Assembly: GCA_016744995.1 (NCBI GenBank)
Contig: JADGDG010000020.1
Location: forward strand, 1 to 64,000
Length of the DNA: 64,000 bases
Direction: 5' to 3'
DNA from: Gammaproteobacteria bacterium
GTDB lineage: Bacteria; Pseudomonadota; Gammaproteobacteria; GRL18
The translations under genes and the position numbers were made by a program. How positions within the stretch are numbered: the stretch's first letter is position 1; the number at the start of each line of letters is the position of its first letter. Below the pieces are notes generated by a model. That model was not told the origin of the DNA. It made no database searches and saw nothing but the letters and a program-made list of their open reading frames with translations. This document shows positions 9,717-17,836 of the stretch, piece by piece.

Positions 9717-10376
9717 ATGAAAAATGAGACAAATTTTAACCCATCCTATATTGGTCAAAGGCCCGATATAGTTCGTTTAATACCCGAAAAAGCAAAATTT
9801 ATACTTGATGTTGGCTGTAGTTCTGGAAATTTGGGCTATGCTGTTAAACTAAAAACAGGTGCAACAGTTTATGGCATTGAACTCATGGATGATATGGCTG
9901 CTGAAGCCTCTAAGCATCTTGATAAAGTCTTTACTGGTGATGCCTCAAAAATAATTCTTGATGGTAATTTAGGTGGTTACCAGTTTGACACTATTATTTT
10001 TTCTGATTTACTTGAACACCTCATTGACCCATGGAGTGTCCTTGAGGCTTCAGTAAAATATTTAGCCCCTGGAGGTACAGTTATTGCATCCCTTCCTAAT
10101 GTCAGACACATTAGTACAATTTACAATTTGCTGATTAAAGGCCATTGGCCTTATAGGGAAAGGGGGATTCATGATAAAACACACCTTCGTTTTTTTACAA
10201 AAAAGAATATTATTGAACTATTCGAAAAAGCCGGGCTATCAATTAACAATATTAGCTGCAATTATCGAATTATAGAATCCCCTCATTCAATTAATCGTGT
10301 TGCCCGATTTATAGCATTTCCTGGATTAAAAAATTTTCTGGCATTCCAGTATCTTATTTGTTCTCGAAAAAAATAG
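9717..10376 (+). CDS. Class I SAM-dependent methyltransferase
   Basis: A soluble 219-residue protein with the SAM-binding motif I ILDVGCSSGNLGYAVK near residue 30, an acidic residue at the end of strand 2 (VYGIELMDD), and the SDLLEHLIDPW and PGGTVIASLPNVRH motifs common in methyltransferases of glycan clusters. An AGAGG ribosome site precedes the ATG. It lies 175 bases after the acyltransferase gene and ends 61 bases before a convergent gene, so it closes the plus-strand group that starts at 5601. It may methylate a sugar or a glycan end. The acceptor is unknown, and small-molecule targets cannot be excluded. Confidence 0.85.
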   Translation: MKNETNFNPSYIGQRPDIVRLIPEKAKFILDVGCSSGNLGYAVKLKTGATVYGIELMDDMAAEASKHLDKVFTGDASKIILDGNLGGYQFDTIIFSDLLEHLIDPWSVLEASVKYLAPGGTVIASLPNVRHISTIYNLLIKGHWPYRERGIHDKTHLRFFTKKNIIELFEKAGLSINNISCNYRIIESPHSINRVARFIAFPGLKNFLAFQYLICSRKK

Positions 10377-10437
10377 TAAACATATAATTCTACTTTATAG
10401 AAAACTATTCATGAAGTTAAAAAATACCTGAGAGCTA

Positions 10438-11550
10438 TTAGTTATTTTTTAGTTTTATTATCATTCTAGCCAGTATTGATTTAATCCTGGATAACGCTTT
10501 ATTCGCTACAGACATAAGAAAGTAGATATTATCGAGAATGTAATGATAACTCTTAATTGTATTTGTTTTATCAGAGGGAAGAACGGTCACTTTCTCTGCA
10601 ATATCAATATATGACTTTGACACATAATCCAGATCAACCGTTTTACGAAATTTTTTGACAAAATCCTTTATATCATTGTAGTATTCTTCTGACAACCAGC
10701 GCTCATCATCAACACTTGGAATAGTTAATCCCCTGTCTTTAAAATACTGCGAGGAATAAGAAAATTTATCCATCGCAAATGGAATATTATTGAAAATATA
10801 TTTCTGAGATTTTGTCGGAGGTTTCAGGTTATGAGCAAAGGAATTACTCTTTGTGTCAAAAGCCGCTTTACACTCAACTAATGCTGACTCCTGTGCTTCA
10901 ACACTCCATTGCTCAACTTCCAGACCGCAAATTAAATACTTCCCATCAGCAACTTTCTGCTCTTGATAGATAATATTTTTCAATGCCAGTTCTTTTTTTA
11001 AGCCTTCACGATAATACTTAAGTTTTTCCAAATCAGATAAAATCTTAACCGGGTGTTTCAGATTTACAGATTTTAGTTTTATTATCAAACTGGGTAAGTA
11101 TTCAAGGTGGCCTACCCACAAGATGAATCCTGACGGCTTGTATTCAAATGTTTCTTTCAGTTCATACTTTAGATAATGATCGATAAAGAATATATTATTA
11201 TTATATTTGTTTAATAGTTCCCCTAAGCGATCATTGTGAACACAAATGCCATCCATTAATGGCAGTTTAACCGTATCTTTTAATAACTTATGCTCTTCAG
11301 AGTATTTATCAACCGGGATATAAATCAGTTTATAGTTTAGTGCTTTTTTTTCTTTAATCCAGCTTAGAGATGGCATTCGTTTAATCATTATGATAACGCC
11401 AGGCTCGATTTGTTCATCAAAACGTTTAAAATAAGCAATATGAGCATATTGTTTTTTATCAATATGCTCAGCAACATCATAACCAACCCAGTCAGTAGAG
11501 GGCAAACCAATCATTGGCCCAAATGTAATATTTAAGTTGTTATTATCCAT
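10438..11550 (-). CDS. Unknown protein, possibly glycosyltransferase-like
   Basis: I do not recognise this 370-residue soluble protein. It starts MDNNNLNITFGPMIGLPSTD and shows alternating beta-alpha segments such as KLIYIPVDKY, GICVHNDRLGELL and FILWVGHLEYLPSLI, which is compatible with a GT-B-like fold. The region around 205-265 (GLEVEQWSVEAQESALVECKAAFDTK) resembles the donor-side part of GT-B enzymes. The C-terminal stretch ends in a basic helix that could sit on the membrane. It stands alone on the minus strand between plus-strand glycan genes, with about 185 bases upstream before the divergent glycosyltransferase gene. Context suggests a role in surface glycan synthesis; the reaction is not known. 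Confidence 0.7.
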   Translation of the reverse strand: MDNNNLNITFGPMIGLPSTDWVGYDVAEHIDKKQYAHIAYFKRFDEQIEPGVIIMIKRMPSLSWIKEKKALNYKLIYIPVDKYSEEHKLLKDTVKLPLMDGICVHNDRLGELLNKYNNNIFFIDHYLKYELKETFEYKPSGFILWVGHLEYLPSLIIKLKSVNLKHPVKILSDLEKLKYYREGLKKELALKNIIYQEQKVADGKYLICGLEVEQWSVEAQESALVECKAAFDTKSNSFAHNLKPPTKSQKYIFNNIPFAMDKFSYSSQYFKDRGLTIPSVDDERWLSEEYYNDIKDFVKKFRKTVDLDYVSKSYIDIAEKVTVLPSDKTNTIKSYHYILDNIYFLMSVANKALSRIKSILARMIIKLKNN

Positions 11551-11736
11551 AGCATTTCTTTAATTGATTATAAATTTCACTGAGCTTGTCCATAAAGAGA
11601 GAAAATGGAAAATTTTAGTTCTCCCCCTCCTAATCTGGATACCCTGCGAACCAGTTGCATAAGGCCATAGTATCATTTATATTAACGCTACTCTACCTCA
11701 CAAATCTATAACACTAGTTTAAGAGCCTTCTATATC

Positions 11737-12600
11737 ATGCTAATTTTCCTCACATGTATTCGCCACCCCGATAGCTCTAATAACTACGAGTTAGTTTCTC
11801 AACTTTTTGAAAATTGCGCCCGCTCAGCATGCAATCAATCTAATAATAACTTTAAATTAATTGTCGTATGTAATGAAAAACCTGAAATTTCTTTTTCTCA
11901 CGAGCAAATTATATATCACGTTGTTGACTTCCCGATTCCTCACAATAGAGAAGGTGTCTTGCTTGATAAAGGTTGTAAAAGGATGTCAGGCTTGTTATTT
12001 GCGAAAAAACAATATCCATCATCTTATATCATGATGCTGGATGCAGATGATCTTGTCTCTAATAAAATTGTTGAAAAAACCATGTCTACTGATAAACATA
12101 TGAATGGGTGGTGGTTTGATAAAGGCTATTTATTAGACTTAGGTCATCTATTATTACAAAGAAAATACCACCTCAATAAATGGTGTGGAAGCACTCTCAT
12201 CCTCAATACGGAGCTATTATATGAATTTTCCAACCTTGCAGACACAGACCTGGATGAATCAAGCTCCTATCAGGAAATAACTTCTCAAATTGACAGCTTT
12301 TTTCTGCGCGAAATATTAGGCAACCATAAATACGTCAGAGAGTACTTCAAGGATAAAGGTAAAACGTTACAAAAATACAATGGATTTGGTGTTGCATGGG
12401 TTATTAATACCAATGAAAATGAGTCTAAGACCGAATTCAGCTATCGTGGGATCCCTCTGAGCAATCAGTTTTATCAGGATTTTGGTTTATTAAAAAAAGG
12501 AGATGGCTTTTCAAGCTGTTCACTATCTCAAAGAATACTTGAACTGATAGCTTATAATCTTTCTGGATTATCTTCCATCAAATCAGCTTTAATTAAGTAA
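11737..12600 (+). CDS. Glycosyltransferase-like protein (GT-A fold, DxDD motif)
   Basis: A 287-residue protein whose pattern fits nucleotide-sugar-dependent GT-A enzymes. An N-terminal strand (MLIFLTCIRHP) is followed by a pairing region, FKLIVVCNEKPEI, and then YIMMLDADDLVS (about 100-112), which contains the Asp cluster that usually holds the metal and donor. The rest is mainly helical, ending near ISQRILELIAYNLS-type segments. No membrane segment is evident, so it probably acts at the cytoplasmic face. No strong ribosome site is seen before the ATG. It begins 186 bases from a divergent gene and lies upstream of the asparagine-synthase-like gene on the same strand. The sugar and linkage are unknown. 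Confidence 0.72.
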   Translation: MLIFLTCIRHPDSSNNYELVSQLFENCARSACNQSNNNFKLIVVCNEKPEISFSHEQIIYHVVDFPIPHNREGVLLDKGCKRMSGLLFAKKQYPSSYIMMLDADDLVSNKIVEKTMSTDKHMNGWWFDKGYLLDLGHLLLQRKYHLNKWCGSTLILNTELLYEFSNLADTDLDESSSYQEITSQIDSFFLREILGNHKYVREYFKDKGKTLQKYNGFGVAWVINTNENESKTEFSYRGIPLSNQFYQDFGLLKKGDGFSSCSLSQRILELIAYNLSGLSSIKSALIK

Positions 12601-12730
12601 CTTATTATAGGAAACATATAAGCTCAAAAAAAGATCTAAAGCCATGACTGAAAATCAATAGTAAAAATAGTCTGATTATAAACAGTAAAAATCTTTATCA
12701 TCACCAAAATCTTTATTCCTAGAGAAATAT

Positions 12731-14251
12731 TTGTTGAAAAAAATTAACCCATATGATTTTCAAAACACTTTTTCCACCATTGATCTGGTAGGGCAATTTA
12801 TTATTAGCCATGATAAAACTAATATACCTCCTACTTGGCAAACAACCAACATAGGGACTATCTATATTGGTTGTCATAGTAAATTACCCCTTATATCCAC
12901 TTTTAATTCAGATAATACTTACAAGGTTTATTTTCTTGGCCACATTATCGACCTTAATGACTCTGCCGCAGGGATACCTCAATTCTTAGAGACTGAAAAG
13001 CATTTTTTTAATAGTATTGAAGAATACCTTTATAAGTTGTCAGGTCGATACATCTGTATAGCCTGTGCTCATAATGAAACACGCATTTACCTGGATGCCT
13101 CAGGATCACTTTCTCTGGTTTATTCCCCCAGTCAAAAAGTTTGTGCTTCAACAATAATGTCCATTCCTTATAGCAGTGACACAACAGATAATATTAAGCT
13201 GATTAACGACATGGACATTATTAATAAGGACACAACATTTGCTTTTGGTCTGACACCTCGAAAAGCTATTTATAGATTATTACCGAATCATTATCTTAAT
13301 TTAAACACATGGAAGGCGATACGTCATTGGCCAAAGAAAAAAATTTCATCCTCAAATAATCCTGATGCAGATGTTTTAAAAATTGCAAAATTACTGGAAA
13401 AAACTATTAAAATAGCTTGCCAGGAAAAATTTCAAATCATGATGTCATTAACAGCTGGATTTGATTCAAGAGTATTACTGGCTTGTGCAAAGAAATATGT
13501 CAAATCAATTCATTTCTTTACCTGGGAGTTACCCGATAATATTGCATTAAATGATGTAGCAATAGCTAAAACACTCGCACGCAAATTTAAACTCAACTAT
13601 AAGCTTTACCCCTTTAAAGAAGCCAATGCTACAGACAAGGAGTTGTGGCGATACCGCACCGGATTATCAGTGGGAGAAATGCGTGGACTAAGCTTAACAA
13701 CTACAGTTAATGCCATGGATGAAAATCAACTTTATTTTCCTGGATTAGCCAGTGAAGTCGGACGAGGGTTTTATTGGCAAAAGAATGACAACCTGTCAAT
13801 TCAATTGACGCCTGAAGAACTTGTAAAAAGAATGGACTTGCCTTTAAACAAAGAAGTTATTCTTGCTGCTAAGATATGGCTTCAAAATTTGCCTACAGAT
13901 AACGCATTCGAAATTTTAGATTTATTATACCTCGAGCAACGTTTGGGCTGTTGGGCCAGTGTAACAGCATATGCTGATGCAGCAGGCCCTGCAAGAATTC
14001 TGCCTTTTTCCAACCGTGAAATATTTTCTCTAATGTTAAGTCTGCCCGCTCACTTTAAAAAAAATGACACCATACCACTAAAAATTATTAACAATTATTG
14101 GCCTGAATTATATAAATACCCAGTTAATTTTGTTTACTATAATTCTCGTGGTGAAATAACCAGTAACCACTATACTCAATTAAATTTTTATAAGCGAATA
14201 TTAAAGAAAATGATAATAAGATATGTAAAGTATATGAAAAAAATATCCTAA
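12731..14251 (+). CDS. Asparagine-synthase-domain protein lacking the glutaminase cysteine
   Basis: A 506-residue protein with the general shape of asparagine synthetase. The N-terminal part looks like a glutamine-amidotransferase fold, but it begins LLKKINPYDF from a TTG start and lacks the catalytic Cys at position 2. The C-terminal half has a pyrophosphatase loop, SLTAGFDSRVLL (about 239-250), where classical enzymes have SGGxDSS, followed by ARILPFSNREIFSLMLSLP, typical of the synthase domain. Such proteins in surface-glycan loci may form amide bonds using free ammonia or another amine, or modify sugars. It is distinct from the full amidotransferase at 31.8-33.6 kb. Translation from TTG is inferred from an AGAG site just upstream and the absence of an ATG nearby. 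Confidence 0.75.
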   Translation: MLKKINPYDFQNTFSTIDLVGQFIISHDKTNIPPTWQTTNIGTIYIGCHSKLPLISTFNSDNTYKVYFLGHIIDLNDSAAGIPQFLETEKHFFNSIEEYLYKLSGRYICIACAHNETRIYLDASGSLSLVYSPSQKVCASTIMSIPYSSDTTDNIKLINDMDIINKDTTFAFGLTPRKAIYRLLPNHYLNLNTWKAIRHWPKKKISSSNNPDADVLKIAKLLEKTIKIACQEKFQIMMSLTAGFDSRVLLACAKKYVKSIHFFTWELPDNIALNDVAIAKTLARKFKLNYKLYPFKEANATDKELWRYRTGLSVGEMRGLSLTTTVNAMDENQLYFPGLASEVGRGFYWQKNDNLSIQLTPEELVKRMDLPLNKEVILAAKIWLQNLPTDNAFEILDLLYLEQRLGCWASVTAYADAAGPARILPFSNREIFSLMLSLPAHFKKNDTIPLKIINNYWPELYKYPVNFVYYNSRGEITSNHYTQLNFYKRILKKMIIRYVKYMKKIS

Positions 14252-14524
14252 AATAGAATAAATACTTTTTTATAGATAATCGATCACTTATATGAGTCAT
14301 GATTAGCTCTGGTATTTGCAAAAAAGATGGCTTAAAACATTCAGTTAAAACTTATCTGGCAATAAGATAATTGTAGTAATAACGGTTCATGTAAATACTT
14401 ATACCAAGATGATTCTCTTTACAAAGATTCTGGGTACATAAGCAATTTAGGAACCCAGCTACTACCCCTTAAAATAGGGGCCGCGCTACAGAAGCTTATG
14501 ATTTCACCCCCGAATTAAGTAGAA
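14252..14524. other. Convergent non-coding gap with structured segment
   Basis: 273 bases between the stops of two convergent genes. No gene is seen beyond a 23-codon frame near 14298 that lacks a ribosome site. The right half holds interleaved inverted repeats described in a separate entry. There is no simple hairpin followed by a T-run that would be a standard terminator. Confidence 0.5.
14430..14500. other. Interleaved hairpins with pseudoknot-type pairing
   Basis: Three perfect complementary pairs occur within 71 bases. CTGGGT (14430-14435) pairs with ACCCAG (14453-14458). CCCCT (14465-14469) pairs with AGGGG (14476-14480). CATAAGC (14437-14443), which lies in the loop of the first hairpin, pairs with GCTTATG (14494-14500) beyond the second. 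The last pair crosses the first, as in an H-type pseudoknot. It may be a structured RNA on either strand or the end of a lost mobile element. I cannot assign it to a known RNA family. Confidence 0.4.
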
Positions 14525-15370
14525 CTATGCTTCACCCTTATCATCTCGAACAGGCTCTTCTAACACAATGATTGATGTCCAGCATAAATACACCAGGCCG
14601 GGAAAAATCTTAAGCAATCCTCTATCAAGTGATTCAAGCATCTTAAAGGTTTTTTCTTTCAGTGAAAAAATATTGGGCAAGTAAGCAAAAATCAATGAAA
14701 AAATTGAAGTCAGAACAAAACCATTAACAGTCACTTTATTAAAATATTTTCTTAATACTTTAATATCTTTCGGCAATAATGGGTGTTCATCATCAGTTCT
14801 CATAGAAGGCGTCAGAACTCGATAGAGATAGATGATAGGATTCATTGCCATTGGTTCCATCATAAGAACCAGACCATCTTTTGTCAGTGTTTTGCTCCAT
14901 GACTGCATTGACAGCTCAACATCTAGATGATGCAACACACCACTGCAACATATTAAATCATACGATTGTTCAGGTAAATCCAGCTGCTCGGCATTGCCAA
15001 CAATTGCTTTTGCTCTGTCTTCCAGTCCTTCAGCCTTGATACTCTCATTGAGTTTTTTAACTGGTTCATCAGCAATATCAATACCCAGTACCATTTTAGC
15101 ACCTTTTTTTGCCAATGGAGTCACACCACCTTCAGCACAACCGACAACAATTATTCTTTTATCTTTGGTATTTTCATCCATTACTTTGTGATATAAAACC
15201 CATGCATTCTTGATCAAATAATAAAATTTCCCTCTTCTGACATTGTGACGCTCCAATTCCCCTCTTGAACGCTTATTCTGATACTCTGCTTCCGCTTTTA
15301 ACTTATCGTGTTCTTCGCTCATCTTGTGTTTTACCATTTGTTTAAAGAATAGGTTAAATATTATATCCAA
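14525..15370 (-). CDS. Class I SAM-dependent methyltransferase
   Basis: A 281-residue protein with a methyltransferase core: IIVVGCAEGGVTPLAKKGAK (SAM-binding loop), VLGIDIADEP (acidic residue contacting the ribose) and DLICCSGVLHHLD (motif IV region), as in UbiE/COQ5-type enzymes. The C-terminal third has two hydrophobic stretches (about 210-235 and 255-275) that could associate with the membrane. The longest frame starts at a TTG (15370); ATG codons at 15337 and 15322 are alternatives, and MSEEHDKLKAE from 15322 is a natural-looking soluble start. It lies 11 bases after the acyltransferase gene and is probably the last gene of a minus-strand operon with the SGNH protein. The substrate is unknown. 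Confidence 0.82.
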   Translation of the reverse strand: MDIIFNLFFKQMVKHKMSEEHDKLKAEAEYQNKRSRGELERHNVRRGKFYYLIKNAWVLYHKVMDENTKDKRIIVVGCAEGGVTPLAKKGAKMVLGIDIADEPVKKLNESIKAEGLEDRAKAIVGNAEQLDLPEQSYDLICCSGVLHHLDVELSMQSWSKTLTKDGLVLMMEPMAMNPIIYLYRVLTPSMRTDDEHPLLPKDIKVLRKYFNKVTVNGFVLTSIFSLIFAYLPNIFSLKEKTFKMLESLDRGLLKIFPGLVYLCWTSIIVLEEPVRDDKGEA

Positions 15371-15381
15371 ATATTTATATC

Positions 15382-16494
15382 TTATGAAAAGTGACCAGCA
15401 TACCGCTTCCCAAGTTTAATACCAGATTTTTCAACATACTTGTAAGAGTAATATGACAAAACATAGGTAAATAGTGTCGCAAACGAAAAAACAAGGAACA
15501 ACTTATATTCTGTCAGATGAAAATTAATGACCAAAAGTACAGCAATTGCTATAAATACATTATGGTATAAATACGTACTATAAGACACTTCCCCCAAAAA
15601 ACTCAGAAATGTATCCAGGAATTTGGGCAGTTCAATTTTTGTACACAATAGCACCATAGTCAAAAGCAAACCAGACAGGGCATAAAAATTCCATTTATTT
15701 GAAACAAACACAATATCAGGTAAATCATACCAGTCATTCGTCACAAAACTCACACTCACAAAAATAAGCACGGTTACTATCAATGTTATGTACTTATTGA
15801 TAAATCTGCCTTTCATAGTACGAGTATAGATATATCCGATGAGCATACCACCACAAAAACTGTATGCCAATAAAAAAAACTTAGTATCAATCAAAGCCGG
15901 AAAATCCATAAATTTCGGCATGGCATAGAGTATAAGACCTATTAATATCGGACCAAATACAGATAAATATCGGAGAGATAGTAAAATAACAGGGAATAAC
16001 AAGTAATACTGAAATTCAACAGGCAAACTCCAGTAAGCATTATTGAACAGTCCCATATCACCAAAAAAATTAAAACTAAGCGTCGGATAAGTTAAATAAT
16101 TATAGGATGCAATTGAAGTTAAATATTGGGGTTCAATCCAATAGCCCATTGGCTCAGGGTAATACTGCTGAAAAACAAGCCTGAAGCAGGAGTACACCAG
16201 AAAAGAAACTAAAAACGCCGGCCAGATGCGAAAGAAGCGTTTAATATAAAATGCAAAAGTGTGCCCAAGTGAATTAATTTTTGTTTCATAGCTCAGAAAT
16301 AAAGTGCAGCCACTCAAAATAAAAAAAAGTAAAACACCAAAGGTTCCTAAGGCAAAGAACTGGTGAAGCCATAATGATTGAATAGCATCGTCTTTATAAT
16401 AGCTGACATTAACAGCTCTAAGTGTATGCGAACATATGACCAGAAAAGCAGCAATCCCCCTGAGCCAGGTCAATTGTTTAAGATGATATTTCAT
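15382..16494 (-). CDS. Membrane O-acyltransferase (acyltransferase 3 family)
   Basis: A 370-residue protein with about ten membrane segments and the N-terminal signature LTWLRGIAAFLVICSHTLRA, with the expected His. PVEFQYYLLFPVILL in the middle fits the family's conserved region. Its ATG overlaps the stop of the upstream SGNH gene by four bases (ATGA), so the two are translationally coupled. In many systems an acyltransferase-3 membrane domain passes acyl groups to an SGNH domain that acylates the glycan outside the membrane, either as one fusion or as two proteins. That division of labour is a good inference here. The glycan acceptor is unknown. Confidence 0.87.
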   Translation of the reverse strand: MKYHLKQLTWLRGIAAFLVICSHTLRAVNVSYYKDDAIQSLWLHQFFALGTFGVLLFFILSGCTLFLSYETKINSLGHTFAFYIKRFFRIWPAFLVSFLVYSCFRLVFQQYYPEPMGYWIEPQYLTSIASYNYLTYPTLSFNFFGDMGLFNNAYWSLPVEFQYYLLFPVILLSLRYLSVFGPILIGLILYAMPKFMDFPALIDTKFFLLAYSFCGGMLIGYIYTRTMKGRFINKYITLIVTVLIFVSVSFVTNDWYDLPDIVFVSNKWNFYALSGLLLTMVLLCTKIELPKFLDTFLSFLGEVSYSTYLYHNVFIAIAVLLVINFHLTEYKLFLVFSFATLFTYVLSYYSYKYVEKSGIKLGKRYAGHFS

Positions 16495-17201
16495 TCATTA
16501 ATCAGTTTATTGTTATTAAGTGAGGTTTTTATTTCATTTATCCACAAAGCATAGCCATCCTTATTAAGGTGCACTCCATCGCCAATATGAAATATTTCTC
16601 TAAGAGAATTCTTTTTATCCGATAGTTGTTTAAATACATCAATGCAATGAACATCAGGCTGCTTATCACATAAAGTGCTAATATCTGTATTCAGAGAAAT
16701 TATACGCGCAATAAAGTCACTATGAAATCGATTCCTGCTCACTGGCAGTAATTTACTGATAAAGATTGGTATATCTGGCTGTATTGACTGAATAATTAAT
16801 TCGATATTATGTAAAACAAATGAATTATCTTTAGATTTCATATCATTGAAACCAATTGCAATAACGACAGCTTTGGCATTTTTAATTGACTGGTATTGAC
16901 CCAGTCTGCGTATGACTCCTACTGTTGTATCAGCACCAATTCCATAATTAACTGATTTTTCAGTGATTGCTTGAGTTGCAAGCCCCTGAGTATGGCTGTC
17001 TCCAATAAAATAAATTAAACCTGGTGGTAAATTTTGATCCTGGCGAAAGTGAAACCCTGTCATTTGCTCATAATGATGACTATTATAGTTTTTTCCTCCT
17101 CCTGAAAAATAATTCAATACTAATACAGAAAAACCCAAAACTAATAGCAATAATAAGGCGTAATACACTATTTTCTTATTTTTATACCAGACTTCACTCA
17201 C
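16491..17201 (-). CDS. Membrane-anchored SGNH/GDSL hydrolase-fold protein
   Basis: A 236-residue protein with one N-terminal membrane segment (about 10-30) and a periplasmic SGNH domain. LIYFIGDSHTQG (about 63-74) is block I with the nucleophilic Ser, GIGADTT gives the block II Gly, IAIGFNDMK contains the block III Asn, and GDGVHLNKDGY is block V with the Asp-x-x-His pair. All four blocks are present, so the protein should be active as an esterase or acyltransferase. The start is a GTG at 17201, next to a tandem 11-base repeat. It is coupled to the acyltransferase gene downstream, so transfer of acyl groups to a glycan is the likely role. Confidence 0.85.
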   Translation of the reverse strand: MSEVWYKNKKIVYYALLLLLVLGFSVLVLNYFSGGGKNYNSHHYEQMTGFHFRQDQNLPPGLIYFIGDSHTQGLATQAITEKSVNYGIGADTTVGVIRRLGQYQSIKNAKAVVIAIGFNDMKSKDNSFVLHNIELIIQSIQPDIPIFISKLLPVSRNRFHSDFIARIISLNTDISTLCDKQPDVHCIDVFKQLSDKKNSLREIFHIGDGVHLNKDGYALWINEIKTSLNNNKLINE

Positions 17202-17222
17202 TTTTTTCTCACTTTTTTCTCA
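17201..17222. repeat. Two tandem copies of an 11-base unit at a gene start
   Basis: The unit CTTTTTTCTCA occurs twice without interruption. On the minus strand it places GTGAG and A-runs directly before the GTG start of the SGNH gene, so it covers the ribosome-binding region. A third, partial T-run follows. Such repeats can change copy number during replication. Confidence 0.6.
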
Positions 17223-17836
17223 TTTTTTTATAAGCCACTGCTAGCCTGCTGCAATATTTTGCTGAATTTTAATTAAGACATTTACAATATAATGGAAAAA
17301 ATTGATAATATCTTGATAGTTTGGGTATGGTAGCACTTTCCCAGTGCTGTTTTTATAGGCTAAACAACACAGAATAATGCCAGTTGGTTAAAACTCCTTA
17401 AAATATCTGATAAGTAGACTGTATTTTTCTTTTCCCAGGAAAAAATCATTACTGTAATCAATTGAAAGGTTATAATATTTCTTTCTCTAAATCCTGTCTC
17501 TTTGCCGAGTTTGTTCAGTTCAGTTTATTTTTAGTTAAAATCAGTTTTAGTTTTTTTGGGATTATGCTAATGTTTATTTGGAAGTCTTTTTTTGAATAAA
17601 TAATTGTGTGATAACAACTATTTGATCATTAAAATAGCTTCATTTCAACCTCTAAAGATCTTCCCTAATGATCTATAGCTAAAAGAATGCGCTATACTGA
17701 CCAGGCTATTTTTCTAATACAGAAAAAAGTGACTTTGCCTTGAGTTGTTATTAGAGGTGATATTAATATTTTCAGTACATAAAAGTTAAGTGATTTATTT
17801 TAATGCTTTTATAATTGCTCTACAAAGGATAAATTA
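17202..17836. other. Long AT-rich intergenic region between divergent genes
   Basis: About 635 bases with no gene that I can support. It must hold promoters for both divergent genes. One weak plus-strand candidate is TTGAGT (17740-17745), 18 bases, then TAATAT (17764-17769). A small hairpin with a T-run lies near 17332. Short direct repeats of GTTCA-type occur near 17513-17525. No JUMPstart or ops sequence is visible. Confidence 0.5.
17332..17354 (+). terminator. Possible small rho-independent terminator
   Basis: AGCACT and AGTGCT form a perfect six-base stem around a five-base TTCCC loop, followed by GTTTTT. The stem is short, and no plus-strand gene ends just before it, so it may instead be an attenuator or chance. 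Confidence 0.25.
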
